Source of the DNA: an uncultured Lachnospiraceae bacterium
GTDB lineage: Bacteria > Bacillota > Clostridia > Lachnospirales > Lachnospiraceae
Direction of reading: 5' to 3'
NCBI GenBank assembly: GCA_947631605.1
Contig: CANRMC010000013.1
Location: 1 to 33,781 of the forward strand
DNA: 33,781 bases
This document shows positions 1 through 7,269 of this stretch, piece after piece; the first letter of the stretch is position 1; every line of letters starts with the position of its first letter. The translations under genes and the position numbers were made by a program. Below the pieces are notes generated by a model. The model did no database searches. It was not told where the DNA came from and saw nothing but the letters and a program-made list of their open reading frames with translations.

Positions 1-12
1 TACTGCCCCTTT

Positions 13-546
13 TTACGCCTGCTCCAAATGGGCTTTTATAATCGCCTCGTCATATTTCAATGAGTTGTTAGCGATGATACTCGCATATCCATGAGCAAAT
101 AAAAAAATTGTTATAAAGATCTCTTTTACTTGATCTATACTTCCTCCAACTGCTCCTTGCATTGCCGAAAGAACAGGAGCAAGCTCTTCGGCATCTATCA
201 TTTCAAGCAAAGTCGTACCATTAAAAAAGTTTGATTGAAAAAGGAAACGGAACAAATGCGGTTCTTCAATCGCAAAGCGTATGTAATTCAAGCCAATTCC
301 GAGCATAATGCCTTCCTGCGGGTTTTCAATATTCATCAGGTATTCAGAATGATAGACGTCTGCTTTTGCATAAGCGGCTTTTTTCAATTCCTCAATCGTT
401 GCAAAGTGGTACATAACAGGCTGCGTAGAACATTTCAACTTATTTGCGACTGTTCTTGCGTTAATATATTTTGCACCTGTTTCACGAGCAACCTCAAAGG
501 CAGCTTCAATAATCATATCTTTTGTGATTTTCGGTTTTGGCGGCAT
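13..546 (-). CDS. TetR/AcrR-family transcriptional regulator
   Basis: A 177-residue protein with the TetR plan: an N-terminal helix-turn-helix over about residues 8-52 (TVANKLKCSTQPVMYHF covers the recognition region) and a helical C-terminal ligand/dimer domain. The helix-turn-helix and the length fit the family; the ligand cannot be read from the sequence. The ATG follows a purine-rich AGAAGGGAAAA. The gene has a near-perfect sigma-A promoter, and an 18-bp palindrome overlaps its -10 and the probable transcription start, so autorepression is likely (inference). It reads toward the left window edge, so any co-transcribed target may lie outside the window. No gene on the other strand shares the operator. 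Confidence 0.85.
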   Translation of the reverse strand: MPPKPKITKDMIIEAAFEVARETGAKYINARTVANKLKCSTQPVMYHFATIEELKKAAYAKADVYHSEYLMNIENPQEGIMLGIGLNYIRFAIEEPHLFRFLFQSNFFNGTTLLEMIDAEELAPVLSAMQGAVGGSIDQVKEIFITIFLFAHGYASIIANNSLKYDEAIIKAHLEQA

Positions 547-576
547 AGTTTTCCCTTCTTTTTAATAATTTTCGTT

Positions 577-594
577 ATATAACAATAGTTATAT
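577..594. promoter_or_regulatory. Palindromic operator, probably for the TetR regulator
   Basis: ATATAAC-AATA-GTTATAT is a perfect inverted repeat with 7-bp arms and a 4-bp centre. It starts at the edge of the -10 hexamer and runs over the expected transcription start, where a TetR dimer would block initiation. The assignment to the adjacent regulator is inference from position. Confidence 0.65.
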
Positions 595-621
595 TATAAA
601 ATGCAACACTATTTTTGTCAA
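593..621 (-). promoter_or_regulatory. Consensus sigma-A promoter of the TetR gene
   Basis: Read on the minus strand, TTGACA (616-621) and TATAAT (593-598) are separated by exactly 17 bp. Both hexamers match the vegetative consensus perfectly, so this promoter should be strong unless repressed. Confidence 0.8.
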
Positions 622-843
622 TTCTTCCGAATGAACTTTGAATTCTCATTTTGGTTCGGAGTACAGTCAGACTGCGCCGTCTTATACTTCAGCTTCTATC
701 CAATACTCTCCGTCCGGCGTGTAGGGAACATTGATGTTGCCTTTTTTTCTTTGAGTATATCAAAAATGCCTCCTGCCTTCAACCGAATAAATACAATCCC
801 CAACAATGCTAAAAGACGAGTTTGAAATAAACCTTTTCCACTC
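622..843. other. Stretch without a recognisable gene; possible gene remnant
   Basis: The space between the TetR promoter and the AbrB terminator holds no credible complete gene. On the minus strand at 682-759 a short open stretch ends in NVPYTPDGEYWIEAEV and a TAA stop, but it has a stop just upstream and no start or ribosome binding site. It reads like the C-terminal end of a decayed gene, but I do not recognise the family and chance cannot be excluded. Confidence 0.25.
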
Positions 844-871
844 AAAAAAACGTCCTCCAAATCGGAGGGCG
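844..871 (-). terminator. Rho-independent terminator after the AbrB-like gene
   Basis: On the minus strand CGCCCTCC pairs with GGAGGACG (one mismatch) around a 5-nt loop and is followed directly by seven T. It lies 45 bp past the stop of the AbrB-like gene and closes a single-gene unit. Confidence 0.75.
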
Positions 872-915
872 TGGATTGTATCAAACGGGATTTGTAAAAG
901 TAATTTGATAAGCCA

Positions 916-1176
916 TCAATCATTCTCCAGCTTTTCGAATAATGCATCTACATTGTCAAATACGGGCTGTTCTCCTGAAGCGATCTTTTCTTTTACCTCG
1001 TTCAGTTCTCCTCGAAGTTCATCAAGATATTTTTTAGGATAAACAACAACCGGCAGCATATAAATAGCTCCGTCACGTTCAAAGATATCCAGTTTGTCAC
1101 CTTCTGAAAGCCCCAATTTGATAACGATTTCCTTTGGTATGGTAATCTGTGACTTTTGACGTAATTCAGCCAGCAT
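916..1176 (-). CDS. AbrB/MazE-like DNA-binding protein (orphan antitoxin-type)
   Basis: An 86-residue protein. Residues 1-45 form a SpoVT/AbrB swapped-hairpin fold (LRQKSQITIPKEIVIKLGL, then GDKLDIFERDGAIYMLPV), followed by a charged, probably helical C-terminal tail. Such proteins are usually MazE-type antitoxins or small AbrB regulators. The ATG at 1176 is chosen because GGGAG sits about 8 nt upstream; a longer reading frame to 1296 has no ribosome binding site and crosses the promoter. An antitoxin normally has a toxin gene next to it, but a terminator follows at once and no toxin-sized ORF is present. Its palindromic site just after the -10 suggests autoregulation. Confidence 0.75.
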   Translation of the reverse strand: MLAELRQKSQITIPKEIVIKLGLSEGDKLDIFERDGAIYMLPVVVYPKKYLDELRGELNEVKEKIASGEQPVFDNVDALFEKLEND

Positions 1177-1204
1177 ACAAACATCTCCCTTCGCAAAATA
1201 GAAA

Positions 1205-1227
1205 GTAAGAATTTCATATTTTCTTAC
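1205..1227. promoter_or_regulatory. Inverted repeat in the AbrB-like gene leader
   Basis: GTAAGAA (1205-1211) and TTCTTAC (1221-1227) are perfect 7-bp arms around 9 bp. The site begins 4 bp after the -10 and covers the start of transcription. This is the expected place for autorepression; AbrB/MazE proteins commonly bind such sites, but binding here is inferred. Confidence 0.55.
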
Positions 1228-1231
1228 CAAT

Positions 1232-1260
1232 ATTATACCCACCTTCTGAAAAAAATGCAA
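1232..1260 (-). promoter_or_regulatory. Sigma-A promoter of the AbrB-like gene
   Basis: On the minus strand TTGCAT (1255-1260), 17 bp, TATAAT (1232-1237). The -10 is perfect and the spacing optimal. The start codon lies about 55 bp downstream. Confidence 0.7.
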
Positions 1261-1337
1261 GCAAACATAATAATATATTTCAGCTATTACTCCCACTTAC
1301 TGCGAAATTGTTAGAAATCAGTACACATCTGTTAGGA

Positions 1338-2633
1338 TCATTTATTTGAAATGATTCTCCGAAACCGGTCAACATAGACCTTGTCATAGTCCATGTTTTG
1401 ATATCCGTCATCACTACCCTTTTTTGGAATGCCTTGTTTCATAAGAGCTGCATCGAATTCTTCCAGTTCAACATATGTGTCGCGAAAACGATCTATTTTA
1501 CTGTTCACGCTGGGCTGACTGAATTCAATCTTTATGTCATCAATAAAAACTCTGTAGTAGAAATTTCCTTTTCTGTCGTGACGGTTAAAACTAAAGGTTT
1601 TCTGTCCGAAACCAGTCTCGATTTTTGTAACATCCTGATAAGCATATACCTCACCCATGGGATGAAACGGAGTACAATGTATGATTTCGTTTCCTGTCAC
1701 ATAATCGACTCTTGACAGGCAGGCATAAAGCATAATTATCCATAGAGGAATAACAATGAATCCAGTTTTTCTTATAAACCCAAAAGGCTTATCAATACTC
1801 GGAATTTCACAGACAATGTAGACCGGTATAAAAATACATATCATCAGCAGATTTTCCGCCCACACAGGTCTTTCATAAAACAGCCAGCCCTCGGGAGTGA
1901 AAATAACTTCAAAAATCTTTAATATTCCCAATAAAAGGACAAAGCCCAATACACATGCTGCTATAATGGTTACTGTATAAACCCAGCTTTTTTTGTTATT
2001 CTTTTTCATACGGGCAGGAAGATTTTTTCTTGCAGTAATGTAGCGCTGCCATTCAAGAGTTGCAATAACGGTTCCCATAACCGCAAGCAGGGCATTTACC
2101 GTAAGCATATCCCATCTTTTTAAATGTATGTTCACAAACAGCCATATAATCGGTCCAAGACAGATAAGGGTTGTCGCAATGTTTTCCGGAAGGGTAGGAT
2201 ATTTGAGAGCTTTAATTGTATCACCAATCTCATCTTCTTCCATGAACTGTACGATTCCATTGTACTCCTCAAATATTTGATCAGAATATGCAATGTCCTT
2301 TCCGGTTTTTTTCCCAATATCATTGCTAAGAGATTGACAGATATTTCTTTTTATGCCGATTTCCTCTTCTTGTTCCGTAAATTCTTCGGCTCTTTTTAGC
2401 AGCGACTGCTTTATCTCCTCTATACTACAGTCCATCATAACTTTGATCTGTTCAACACTGAATCCAAGATAACGGAAAATTTTGATCCTTTTAAGCGCAG
2501 CAACATTTTCCTCTGTATAATTACGGTAATCATTTTCTTCCTGACGGTCTACATGGATCAGTCCCTTTGACTCGTAAAAACGAATGCTTTTTGCAGTAAG
2601 TCCGGTAAGTTTTTCAACGTCCTTAGTTTTCAT
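1338..2633 (-). CDS. MerR-family regulator fused to a multi-pass membrane domain
   Basis: A 431-residue protein. Residues 1-70 are a clear MerR winged helix (KTKDVEKLTGLTAKSIRFYE, then RNYTEENVAALKRI and LGFSVEQI), followed by a helical linker to about residue 140. Unlike ordinary MerR proteins, which end in a small cytosolic effector domain, this one continues with about five hydrophobic segments (near 151-169, 175-193, 218-245, 259-277, 290-306) and a soluble tail of about 120 residues. AAAGGAG precedes the ATG. The fusion suggests a membrane-anchored regulator reading an envelope or membrane signal (inference). It is divergent from a second membrane-fused regulator and has a MerR-type 19-bp-spaced promoter. 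Confidence 0.8.
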   Translation of the reverse strand: MKTKDVEKLTGLTAKSIRFYESKGLIHVDRQEENDYRNYTEENVAALKRIKIFRYLGFSVEQIKVMMDCSIEEIKQSLLKRAEEFTEQEEEIGIKRNICQSLSNDIGKKTGKDIAYSDQIFEEYNGIVQFMEEDEIGDTIKALKYPTLPENIATTLICLGPIIWLFVNIHLKRWDMLTVNALLAVMGTVIATLEWQRYITARKNLPARMKKNNKKSWVYTVTIIAACVLGFVLLLGILKIFEVIFTPEGWLFYERPVWAENLLMICIFIPVYIVCEIPSIDKPFGFIRKTGFIVIPLWIIMLYACLSRVDYVTGNEIIHCTPFHPMGEVYAYQDVTKIETGFGQKTFSFNRHDRKGNFYYRVFIDDIKIEFSQPSVNSKIDRFRDTYVELEEFDAALMKQGIPKKGSDDGYQNMDYDKVYVDRFRRIISNK

Positions 2634-2656
2634 GGCAGCTCCTTTAAATGAATTTT

Positions 2657-2676
2657 ATGGTTCATTTATAAACCAT
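2657..2676. promoter_or_regulatory. 20-bp palindrome over the -10 of the MerR-fusion promoter
   Basis: ATGGTTCAT-TT-ATAAACCAT has 9-bp arms with one mismatch. It overlaps the -10 rather than the spacer, so it may serve a second, repressing protein, possibly the divergent XRE regulator. This is inference. Confidence 0.45.
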
Positions 2677-2695
2677 GACCTAAGGGGAAAGTCAA
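2665..2695 (-). promoter_or_regulatory. MerR-type promoter with 19-bp spacer
   Basis: On the minus strand TTGACT (2690-2695) and TATAAA (2665-2670) are 19 bp apart. The spacer contains the small dyad CCTTAGG. An over-long 19-bp spacer with a central dyad is the hallmark of MerR-controlled promoters, so the fused MerR protein probably controls its own gene. Confidence 0.7.
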
Positions 2696-2778
2696 CAATT
2701 TTTTGATATTTTTCTAAAAAAGCCTCTAAAAATGAGCGATTCGCCATCTATGGTAAAGACTTTCAAGGCATAATCAGG

Positions 2779-2784
2779 TATACT
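2779..2784 (+). promoter_or_regulatory. Probable -10 of the XRE-fusion gene
   Basis: TATACT lies 30 bp before the ATG at 2815, with AAAGGAG between them. No good -35 hexamer is visible at 16-18 bp upstream, so the promoter may need an activator. Confidence 0.4.
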
Positions 2785-2814
2785 ATGAACATAAATGAAA
2801 AGGAGACATAGGAT

Positions 2815-3306
2815 ATGGATACATTAAGGATCGGAAAATTCTTAAAAGAACTTCGAAAGGAAAAGGGACTTACTCAGGAGCAGCTTGGAGAAAAAATTGG
2901 TGTGACAAATAAAACCGTGTCACGCTGGGAGAACGGAAACTATATTCCACCGGTTGAATGTCTTGCAATGCTCTCAGATATTTATGGAATAAGTATCAAT
3001 GAAATTATATCAGGTCAGAAACTCACCAAAGACGAATTTGTCGATGTAGCCGAAGATAACTTAAAAGGTGCCTTAGAACTCAATGAACAGTTATTCAAAA
3101 AATCCAATAAGACACTTACCATTATGTGGGTTGTATCCACAGTGCTTACTATATTGATCCTTTTCCTTCTTCCTACGAAAGAATTAAATTTAGGATATAG
3201 TTTATTGTTGATTTTTTTGGTTGCTGCACTTGGATTTATTAGCAATACAGTTAACCTTATCGCACTTGTACTGAATAAAGAAAGGTTTAATAATGGCAAA
3301 AAATAA
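2815..3306 (+). CDS. XRE-family helix-turn-helix regulator with C-terminal membrane anchor
   Basis: A 163-residue protein. Residues 6-60 are a canonical Cro/CI-type HTH (LRKEKGLTQEQLGEKIGVTN, then KTVSRWENGNYIP). A short linker leads to two hydrophobic segments near residues 99-119 and 127-155, with a basic cytosolic end. AAGGAG lies upstream of the ATG. HTH proteins with two C-terminal membrane helices are common in clostridia, but their signals are mostly unknown. It is transcribed away from the MerR-membrane gene and convergent with the SdpI-like gene, with which it shares a terminator. Confidence 0.85.
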   Translation: MDTLRIGKFLKELRKEKGLTQEQLGEKIGVTNKTVSRWENGNYIPPVECLAMLSDIYGISINEIISGQKLTKDEFVDVAEDNLKGALELNEQLFKKSNKTLTIMWVVSTVLTILILFLLPTKELNLGYSLLLIFLVAALGFISNTVNLIALVLNKERFNNGKK

Positions 3307-3340
3307 GATCCGGTATTTAACGCCGGATCCCATTTTTGTC
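3307..3340. terminator. Bidirectional terminator between the XRE and SdpI-like genes
   Basis: GATCCGG (3307-3313) pairs with CCGGATC (3323-3329), followed by CATTTTTG on the plus strand and TTATTTTTT on the minus strand. It starts right after the XRE stop codon and contains the stop codon of the opposing SdpI-like gene. Confidence 0.75.
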
Positions 3341-3694
3341 AAATGTCTTTTTAAGTGCAGCTTCTGTCGGAAAAACTACCCCAATGAGCAGAACAATCTG
3401 CACAACGCAGACAATACTCCCAACAGTACCAATTATATTTGTTCCTTTGTTAATCACAAATATCAGAGGAACAACAGATAATGGCAATAATACCAATCCG
3501 CATTTGAACCATAGCTTTCCAAAATACTTATGTGCAAATTCCCATGTATCTTGATTTTTCATTGACATCGTTGTTCGATATCCAAATACGGCGTTAATAT
3601 TTTTTGGAGCTTTTGTCATGAACAGTCTGCCAAAACCAATCATTGCCAATGGAATAAGTAAATTCATAAATAGCATAAATATCCAGAATCCCAT
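3317..3694 (-). CDS. SdpI-family membrane protein
   Basis: A 125-residue protein with about four hydrophobic segments and the SdpI-family signature between the first and second: FGYRTTMSMKNQDTW followed by AHKYFGK (about residues 37-60). In Bacillus subtilis SdpI is the immunity protein and signal receptor for the SdpC cannibalism toxin. Most family members stand alone, and immunity cannot be assumed. The ATG lies 4 bp after the stop of the preceding small membrane gene, and its AGGGAGG site overlaps that gene's end, so translation is probably coupled. No sdpC or sdpR homologue is visible. Confidence 0.8.
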   Translation of the reverse strand: MGFWIFMLFMNLLIPLAMIGFGRLFMTKAPKNINAVFGYRTTMSMKNQDTWEFAHKYFGKLWFKCGLVLLPLSVVPLIFVINKGTNIIGTVGSIVCVVQIVLLIGVVFPTEAALKKTFDKNGIRR

Positions 3695-3698
3695 CCGT

Positions 3699-4025
3699 TT
3701 ATTCCTCCCTATATCTCTTTGTGATAGACAAGCTGTAAATCGCCATGATAACTATTGTTTCTATCATTACGCCCAGAACTGACAGCAGAATATATGGCGA
3801 ATTCTGACCGCCGAGCAATGGAATCCCCAGCACAATAAAAACCACTCCATAAGCAATAAATAATTTGCCGACCGCATGATTATATCCTTTTATATCATTC
3901 ACCGGAAATGTCTCAGTATTTGCCCAAAAGCCCACTGCCGTTTTTTTGAAAAAGGCTCCGATTCCAAAACCGATCACAAGGCAGCCGAAGACTGCCCATA
4001 AGACAAACCCTAAAATTCTTCCCAT
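3699..4025 (-). CDS. Small membrane protein of unknown function
   Basis: A 108-residue protein with about three hydrophobic segments (residues 5-25, 52-70, 78-100) and a polar loop containing FWANTETFPVNDIKGYNHAVG between the first two. I cannot give it a firm family name; similar small proteins occur beside SdpI-like genes in clostridia as far as I recall. AAGGAG lies 8 nt before the ATG. It begins 15 bp after the DUF1848 gene and is followed 4 bp later by the SdpI-like gene, so the three form one unit. Confidence 0.65.
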   Translation of the reverse strand: MGRILGFVLWAVFGCLVIGFGIGAFFKKTAVGFWANTETFPVNDIKGYNHAVGKLFIAYGVVFIVLGIPLLGGQNSPYILLSVLGVMIETIVIMAIYSLSITKRYREE

Positions 4026-4040
4026 ATAATATTCTCCTTT

Positions 4041-4976
4041 TTAAAAACGAAATCGCATCTGTCTGTCAAGCCAGCTTTTCTGAACAGCTTCATGTATGAC
4101 GTCTTCCGGCATACGTTCTCCTAATAAAAAAGGAGATTCCGGATTATGCCTTTTCATATTGCTTTTCACCAAACTCGCATCTGTATTTGCATAACAATAT
4201 TTGCACAAGTGACCGCAGGTATCATAAGCGCCTATATCTACGCCAAGAACGCAGGCACATAACCCGTTCCTTTGATTTATCTTTCTTTTTGGAATATCTA
4301 ATCGGTTATGAAGTGCTGTTTCAAAAGTCTCCACTGTCATACAGCCCGAACAATCCGCGCCATACGCTGCTAACTCATTACCTTCTGCACATGGTTTTAT
4401 GGTCATGCCGTATTTTGCGGCAATCTCTATAAAATACTTGCCGATTGTAATTCTATCCTTGCTGCATACCGCTCTTGCCTCCGGAAAATTCCGCTCTACT
4501 TTTTTATAGATATCTATAAAACTGATCACACAAGTCTTTGTATATCCGCTTAATACAGCCGCCATTTTCTCAAATTCATTTATATGCCATTCTACAGAAT
4601 GTTTTGCATCTACAAAAATCGGATCGTATCTCCAGCCCACGCTGTCTACACCTATAGTTTCTGATAATTTTATGAAACTTTGCATGACCTTTTCTTTGTC
4701 CGGAACATTGGGTTCAATGTCCTTTCCGTAAGGAGTGATCGTCACAAACCAATATTGTCCATAGACTTTTAACTGATCCAGATACTCTAACATCGGCGCC
4801 GGATCTTTCGTGCAAAATGCGATCAGGTCTACAACTTCCGGCGAAAGACTATACTTTGTTACCTGATTTGGATTATAAGGGTTCCTCACACATACAAATC
4901 CCTCTGTTATTCTGTTTATTAGCCATTTTGAATAAAATGCCGGAATATCCGTTCTCATTCCTGTCTGTATGATCAT
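4041..4976 (-). CDS. DUF1848 family protein with a C-terminal radical-SAM-like cysteine motif
   Basis: A 311-residue protein of the DUF1848 family. The first 200 residues look like an alpha/beta barrel (VTITPYGKDIEP, then GWRYDPIF). Cysteines cluster in the last third: KPCAEG, DCSGC and CAC, then IGAYDTCGHLCKYCYAN. The final group is CX3CX2C at residues 254, 258 and 261, the spacing that binds the 4Fe-4S cluster in radical SAM enzymes, although it sits near the C-terminus and not at the start of a barrel. The biochemical function of the family is unknown to me. AAAGGA precedes the ATG. It heads a three-gene unit with two small membrane proteins. Confidence 0.85.
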   Translation of the reverse strand: MIIQTGMRTDIPAFYSKWLINRITEGFVCVRNPYNPNQVTKYSLSPEVVDLIAFCTKDPAPMLEYLDQLKVYGQYWFVTITPYGKDIEPNVPDKEKVMQSFIKLSETIGVDSVGWRYDPIFVDAKHSVEWHINEFEKMAAVLSGYTKTCVISFIDIYKKVERNFPEARAVCSKDRITIGKYFIEIAAKYGMTIKPCAEGNELAAYGADCSGCMTVETFETALHNRLDIPKRKINQRNGLCACVLGVDIGAYDTCGHLCKYCYANTDASLVKSNMKRHNPESPFLLGERMPEDVIHEAVQKSWLDRQMRFRF

Positions 4977-5037
4977 TTCTCCGTATCCTTTACTACTATC
5001 TGTTTACAAGCAGCTAAGCATACTTTTCAATTAACTT

Positions 5038-7257
5038 TTACTGCAGAGGCACCAGATCGCTGATATGGTAATTTCCATAAATATCAAATACCACAAAATG
5101 ACAATAATACTGATCCCGATCCTCCTCCGGCACATCCACAACAGTAAATTTAATACCTTCATCCAAACTGACTTCCCGTCCTTCGATCCATTTTGAACGA
5201 TCCCATTCTGTAATGATCTTCATACTTCCGTCATCTTCATAGGTTGGAATCCACATTGAATAGTAATTTGACAGAATGGAATAATCCATAATATCAATAT
5301 ACTGTTTTTCTGCGACCATGCTGTCATTATTTACAGAACCATCTCCGGCGGAATCATCTTCTGTAGTATCCGCAGAATCGTTTTCTGTTGAATCATCTTC
5401 CGTAGTATCGGCATCATCATCCGAATCATTCGTGATTGCCTGTAACACTTCATAATGCTTTCCATCATCACTCAGTTTCAGATTCAGAATAATAGAATGA
5501 AATTCATTGTCACTAATTTCTGATCCAAATCTGGAAATTGCTCCGGTCATTTGCACAATATCTCGATCCGTTTCCGGAACCGTAACGAAAATCGGTCCGC
5601 CATAGTCTGCGTCTCCTGCTTCATTATTCATTTCCACCACATATTTATCCATAGGGATATAAATTTCGGAGTTTTCATCAAAAGAAACATGCAGAGCCAT
5701 AGCTAGCATTCCGTAAATATTGCCTTCTTCTTCATTATAATCTTCCACCAGAATTGCGCAGTTCGCACTGGAAAAATATGCCTTCTGTTCATCCGTCAGG
5801 TGGATGGCAAAGCCGTCTCCCTCCCGGTCTGTTACGTTATCATAATGCAGCGTCCAATCTACATTTTCATAAGCAACATCTGTATCCGGATTATCCACTT
5901 CCTGTATGTCGATCTCCGGCTCCTCTCCGGTCATGGTACGAAGGAATCTGGTATATACTTCGGAAGGACTGATGTTGTCATAATCAGACATCCAATAGTC
6001 CTGATACTCATAATTATCATACGGGTAATAAACGGATACGCCATGAGCGCCGTCTACATTCGCAGCATTCACGACTATAAACTGTTCCAGCGCGTTCTGA
6101 AGATCCGCACTGGCGCTATACATTCCGGACAACTGTTCCGACAGAGAATAGAGATCGATCAGATCATAACTGTCACTGGTGGTAAATACGCCAAACGCTT
6201 TCGTCTTGGTACGGCACCTTACAATTTCACCGAAATCGCCCTTGCTGATTCCGTCCTCTGCCTCCGTAAACAGCGTATCCATCGCAGTCTTTACCGTCTC
6301 CATCTGCGACAGATCCATACAGGACATAGTTACGTCACATTCAAATCTCGGATCCTGATCAACCAGAGCATTGTAATATGCCATATATGTATCGGCGACT
6401 TCCTTTCCTACTTTGTCACCGGTTGCGTCTCCGTCATTCAGGCAGGAAAGATAGGAATAATCATGCCCAAAGCCGGGTTCGGATTCCTGGGACGCGATCA
6501 GATAATTCGCGTATGGGGAAAATACTTCCGCCACTTCGATAGACGCCATAAGACAGGCATCGAAAGATACCCATTCCAGTTTATTCTCCTCATTAAACGG
6601 GCTGTTCTTTAACGCTTCACTCATTTCAGAGAGGGTGAGGGTATCATAATAAAAGTTTTCGTCGCAGCCATATCCCACATTCGGTCCGCCGCCATGATTC
6701 CATAGTACCAGTGCGTACCGGTCGGCAGGATAATTCTGGTAACCCCAGTTCATATAATCGGATAACGCATCCGGTTCGCCCATATTTGCCTTATTCATTG
6801 AATCTGCTTCCCGGAATCCGGAAGGCGTAAGCTCAAAGATCATATTTTTGTCCGGCGATACGGTATAATTCTGCCACGCTGACGCGCCGCCCGTATAAAG
6901 CAGCACATTGTTTTTGTCCGTATCAATTCCGGCGGCTTCGATTTCCTGAATGTCAAGGGTTGCCATACCGCCTTCACTTTCCAGATTGCTGCCTATCATA
7001 TAGATCATGACAGTCTGCGTAAACTGCCCGTCGGAACCGCCCGGTACTGATGTATCCGGTTCTTCCGTAACGTCCGGAAACTCCGTATTGTCCGGAATGA
7101 CAGGCGGCTGATATTCATCTTCTTCCGCCAGAAACATTTCCGGATCCAGATTCACCGTATAAAGCAGTGAATCATTAAAATTTGATGAAAAAACAGGCGA
7201 AAGAAATCCCATCACACTCATCAAAAAACTTAAAATCAATGCCAAAAAACTTCTCAA
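5038..7257 (-). CDS. Secreted clostripain-family (C11) cysteine protease
   Basis: A 739-residue protein. An N-terminal hydrophobic segment (residues 2-24) acts as signal peptide or anchor, and an acidic, proline-rich spacer runs to about residue 80. The C11 catalytic domain follows: VMIYMIGSNLES, the catalytic His188 in LWNHGGG and Cys235 in SFDACLMAS, then ASQESEPGFGHDY. A second, beta-rich region fills the C-terminal half, interrupted near residues 615-645 by an Asp/Glu/Ser/Thr-rich linker that is a 13-residue tandem repeat. Family members cleave after Arg or Lys and act outside the cell. The start is a TTG, supported by AAGGAGG 7 nt upstream; the panE stop overlaps this site, so the genes are coupled. 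Confidence 0.85.
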   Translation of the reverse strand: MRSFLALILSFLMSVMGFLSPVFSSNFNDSLLYTVNLDPEMFLAEEDEYQPPVIPDNTEFPDVTEEPDTSVPGGSDGQFTQTVMIYMIGSNLESEGGMATLDIQEIEAAGIDTDKNNVLLYTGGASAWQNYTVSPDKNMIFELTPSGFREADSMNKANMGEPDALSDYMNWGYQNYPADRYALVLWNHGGGPNVGYGCDENFYYDTLTLSEMSEALKNSPFNEENKLEWVSFDACLMASIEVAEVFSPYANYLIASQESEPGFGHDYSYLSCLNDGDATGDKVGKEVADTYMAYYNALVDQDPRFECDVTMSCMDLSQMETVKTAMDTLFTEAEDGISKGDFGEIVRCRTKTKAFGVFTTSDSYDLIDLYSLSEQLSGMYSASADLQNALEQFIVVNAANVDGAHGVSVYYPYDNYEYQDYWMSDYDNISPSEVYTRFLRTMTGEEPEIDIQEVDNPDTDVAYENVDWTLHYDNVTDREGDGFAIHLTDEQKAYFSSANCAILVEDYNEEEGNIYGMLAMALHVSFDENSEIYIPMDKYVVEMNNEAGDADYGGPIFVTVPETDRDIVQMTGAISRFGSEISDNEFHSIILNLKLSDDGKHYEVLQAITNDSDDDADTTEDDSTENDSADTTEDDSAGDGSVNNDSMVAEKQYIDIMDYSILSNYYSMWIPTYEDDGSMKIITEWDRSKWIEGREVSLDEGIKFTVVDVPEEDRDQYYCHFVVFDIYGNYHISDLVPLQ
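5351..5411. repeat. Tandem repeat coding the acidic linker of the C11 protease
   Basis: Two 22-bp copies (5351-5372 and 5390-5411; 20 of 22 identical) lie 39 bp apart, which is 13 codons. In the protein this gives DTTEDDSTENDSA followed by DTTEDDSAGD. The period keeps the frame, so copy number could change without breaking the protein. Confidence 0.7.
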
Positions 7258-7269
7258 CGCAACCCCTCC

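Noticed and set aside
916-1296. Longer 126-residue version of the AbrB-like protein
   Set aside because: The extra 40 codons cover the promoter and operator and lack a ribosome binding site; the short form has one.
4990-5030. Promoter for the DUF1848 gene (TTGAAA-16-TGTAAA)
   Set aside because: Weak -10 and short spacer; not enough to list as a feature.
5800-6612. 270-codon open frame on the plus strand
   Set aside because: Antisense to the C11 protease, which has clear catalytic motifs; no ribosome binding site or family features.
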